Source: Bacteroidota bacterium
Lineage (GTDB): Bacteria; Bacteroidota; Bacteroidia; AKYH767-A; JABDAW01
Assembly: GCA_023251595.1 (NCBI GenBank)
Contig: JAHEYM010000191.1
Location: 1 to 7,337 of the forward strand
DNA: 7,337 bases
Direction: 5' to 3'
Shown piece after piece: positions 5,236 to 7,337 of the stretch. A program made the translations under genes and the position numbers. The number at the start of each line of letters is the position of its first letter. Within the stretch, counting starts at the first letter, position 1. Below the pieces are notes generated by a model. The model made no database searches, was not told the origin of the DNA, and was given only the letters and a program-made list of their open reading frames with translations.

Positions 5236-7337
5236 ATGATACGGACACCGGATCAGAAACTTCGGGTTTTTATAAGCTCGACCATTCAGGAGTTGGCTGA
5301 AGAAAGAAAAGCTGCGAATGAGGCAATTTCAAAATTAAGACTGATTCCCGTTTTTTTTGAAGCGGGTGCGAGACCACATCCGCCACGAGATTTATATTCC
5401 GCTTATCTGGAACAGAGCCATATTTTTATAGGTATTTATTGGAATAGTTATGGCTGGGTGGCTCCGGGGCAGGAAATATCGGGACTCGAAGATGAATACA
5501 GATTGTCAGGGAATAAACCCAAATTAATTTATATAAAAAATAGTTCAGAGAGACAGCCGGAGTTGAAGAAACTGATATCTGTCGTTCAAAATAGTGAAAC
5601 CGTTTGCTATCAAAAGTTTTCTTCATCCGATGAATTAAAAGAATTAATTGAGAATGATCTTTCTCTGTTGCTTTCTGAGAGATTTGAAAGTTCATTGGAT
5701 GGGCCGTTGCCGTTTCAAGAAATGCCGGTCGGGTTGAAGCGTCAGGATAAAAATAAAATTCCTCTGATTAAGACAACTTTGATTGGCAGGGAAAAAGATC
5801 TGAACTCCCTAGTCGAATTAATACTGAATAAAGAAATCAATCTTGTAAATATTACCGGTTCAGGTGGTATCGGTAAAACAACGATTGCAATTCGTGTTGC
5901 GCATTTAGTGAAGGACAAATTTCGGGATGGTATAAGGTTTATTCCGTTGGCTGATGTTACAAATCCGAACCTCGTAGCATCAATAATAGCCTCGGTACTG
6001 GGCATTCAGGATAGCGGAAAGGAGCCTGTGCAAAAGACATTGACAGATTTTCTGGTCGATAAATATATTCTTCTTGTAATTGATAATTTTGAGCAGGTAA
6101 TAAGTGCAACCGGCTTCCTAAATGAATTAATTGCAATCTGCGAAAATGTAAAAATAATTCTGACAAGCCGGACTCCTCTTCATATTCGGAGCGAACATGT
6201 ATATCATTTAGCACCATTAGCTATTCCAGGTGAATTCACAGATAAATCGGAAAACGAGTTAATATCTTATCCATCCATACAATTATTTATTGAGCGTGCA
6301 TTATCTGTAAATCCGAATTTGCAATTGAACAAAGAAAATACGGAAGCTATTGTCGAAATATGCAATTTGTTGGATGGTCTTCCCCTTGCAATAGAGTTGG
6401 CGGCTTCAAGAACTCCAATATTTGAACCCTCAGCTTTATTAAAAAGGATGCACGGCACTTTGGAGCTCACGTCAAAGGGTCCGAAGGATCTGCCACAACG
6501 ACAGCAAACACTTAGATCTACGATTGAATGGAGTTATAATTTACTGGATGAAGAGACAAAAATGGGATTTTTAATGTTGGGCGTTCTGAAAAAAAGTTGG
6601 ACACTCGATTCGATTGATTTTATCATTAATTCAGGGGAAAATCATAAAACAGATATAGAAAATTTCACGGAAAATCTTACCAACATTAGTCTTATCCACC
6701 CGGTGAATGACGACCGTTCCGGCGAACCCCGATTCTATATGTTACAGACAGTTCATGAGTACGCGAATGAATTGTTGGAAAAGTCAGTTGATGTAAATGC
6801 GATAAAATTACGATATGCAAATTACTTTTTATATCTGGTGGAACCTTCCGAAAAGGTAATATGGACAAGTAATTCGGAAGTTTGGTTGAATTTGTTTGAA
6901 AAAGAATTTCAAAATATCAGGTCAGCATTTTATATATTTTGTGAAAATAAATTATTCGAACCAGCATGGAAATTGTTCTATCTGATCGTTCCCTATTGGA
7001 CAATCCGTGGCGGAGCCAGCGAATCGGCCGATTGGATTAAAACGGCGAAAATTGATGCAAAAACGGACTTATCAGATCCTGAACTTTTAAACATTAATAA
7101 AAATATTAAGGGAAAAACTTTCCTTTGGGCAGCACATCGTAAACTTTTTCAGTTTCAGATTAATGTTGGTTTTCCGTACCTTTATAGGGCAGAGGAATTA
7201 TTTATTGAAACAAATGATGACAAAAATCTCGGACTTACACTAGCGATGGACGGAGGTTACGGAGTTTATTTCAACATGCCGGATGCTGAACAAAAGCTGA
7301 AAAGAGCTACAGAATTAGCAGATAAAACCGGAGATCC
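5236..7337 (+). CDS. DUF4062 - NB-ARC STAND ATPase with helical/TPR-like C-terminal region (3' end outside window)
   Basis: The frame stays open for 700 codons plus two bases to the window edge, so the C-terminus is missing. The ATG at 5236 is the first possible start because an in-frame TAA directly precedes it. Residues about 8-101 form a DUF4062 domain: LRVFISST, E-L-A-E-E-R, then SHIFIGIYWNSYGW and LEDEYRLS. An NB-ARC/AP-ATPase module follows: LIGREKDL (182-189), P-loop GSGGIGKTT (208-216, Lys214), Walker B ILLVIDNFE (278-286, Asp283), sensor ILTSR (308-312) and GLPLAIELA (381-389). A winged-helix region contains LRSTIEWSYNLL (426-437), and MLQTVHEYA (502-510) resembles the switch region of AfsR/COG3903-type ATPases. 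From about 520 on it is helical and probably TPR-like, by analogy with the family and not by clear motifs. STAND proteins are ATP-driven switches that oligomerise on ligand sensing. All key nucleotide-binding residues are present, so it is probably active. The ligand and output are unknown. Confidence 0.94.
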   Translation, partial: MIRTPDQKLRVFISSTIQELAEERKAANEAISKLRLIPVFFEAGARPHPPRDLYSAYLEQSHIFIGIYWNSYGWVAPGQEISGLEDEYRLSGNKPKLIYIKNSSERQPELKKLISVVQNSETVCYQKFSSSDELKELIENDLSLLLSERFESSLDGPLPFQEMPVGLKRQDKNKIPLIKTTLIGREKDLNSLVELILNKEINLVNITGSGGIGKTTIAIRVAHLVKDKFRDGIRFIPLADVTNPNLVASIIASVLGIQDSGKEPVQKTLTDFLVDKYILLVIDNFEQVISATGFLNELIAICENVKIILTSRTPLHIRSEHVYHLAPLAIPGEFTDKSENELISYPSIQLFIERALSVNPNLQLNKENTEAIVEICNLLDGLPLAIELAASRTPIFEPSALLKRMHGTLELTSKGPKDLPQRQQTLRSTIEWSYNLLDEETKMGFLMLGVLKKSWTLDSIDFIINSGENHKTDIENFTENLTNISLIHPVNDDRSGEPRFYMLQTVHEYANELLEKSVDVNAIKLRYANYFLYLVEPSEKVIWTSNSEVWLNLFEKEFQNIRSAFYIFCENKLFEPAWKLFYLIVPYWTIRGGASESADWIKTAKIDAKTDLSDPELLNINKNIKGKTFLWAAHRKLFQFQINVGFPYLYRAEELFIETNDDKNLGLTLAMDGGYGVYFNMPDAEQKLKRATELADKTGD

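Noticed and set aside
5426..6470. Several minus-strand open frames of 67-89 codons
   Set aside because: All are antisense shadows of the DUF4062-NB-ARC gene, which reads cleanly through this region with its motifs in the correct order.

Overview
The window reads as chromosomal DNA of a member of the Bacteroidota (Cytophaga/Flavobacterium/Sphingobacteria-like, genus not determinable). The evidence is a giant secreted protein that ends in a gliding-motility-type C-terminal sorting domain (type IX secretion, type B), SprB-like repeats, starts without Shine-Dalgarno sequences, TAnnTTTG promoter boxes, and intergenic short tandem repeats of kinds common in this phylum. All three genes lie on the plus strand.

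Layout: positions 1-136 are non-coding, with a short heptamer repeat and a weak promoter candidate. Positions 143-4054 encode a 1303-residue cell-surface or secreted adhesin-like protein: signal peptide, CUB-like domain, beta-sandwich domain, SbsA-type Ig domain, six SprB-like repeats, two variant repeats, two PKD domains and a CHU_C sorting domain. A 71-base gap ends in a run of AATTAAC heptamers five bases before the next start. Positions 4126-5172 encode an exported seven-bladed YncE/YVTN-type beta-propeller, possibly a lipoprotein. A 63-base gap holds a GCGAAG-type repeat that also contains the best promoter candidate in the window. From 5236 to the right edge runs an open, unterminated gene for a DUF4062 - NB-ARC (STAND ATPase) - helical/TPR-like protein. 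At least 700 codons are present and its C-terminus lies outside the window.

The first two genes are ordinary envelope functions of this phylum (surface adhesion, exported propeller), and nothing shows that they work together beyond sharing strand and neighbourhood. The third is a cytoplasmic signal-transduction or defence-type ATPase. It has its own putative promoter and is probably an independent transcription unit. It is the most interesting item: its N-terminal-module / STAND switch / repeat-sensor layout resembles that of STAND immune proteins, but no defence role is shown by this sequence. No RNA genes, CRISPR arrays, insertion sequences or convincing terminators were found.
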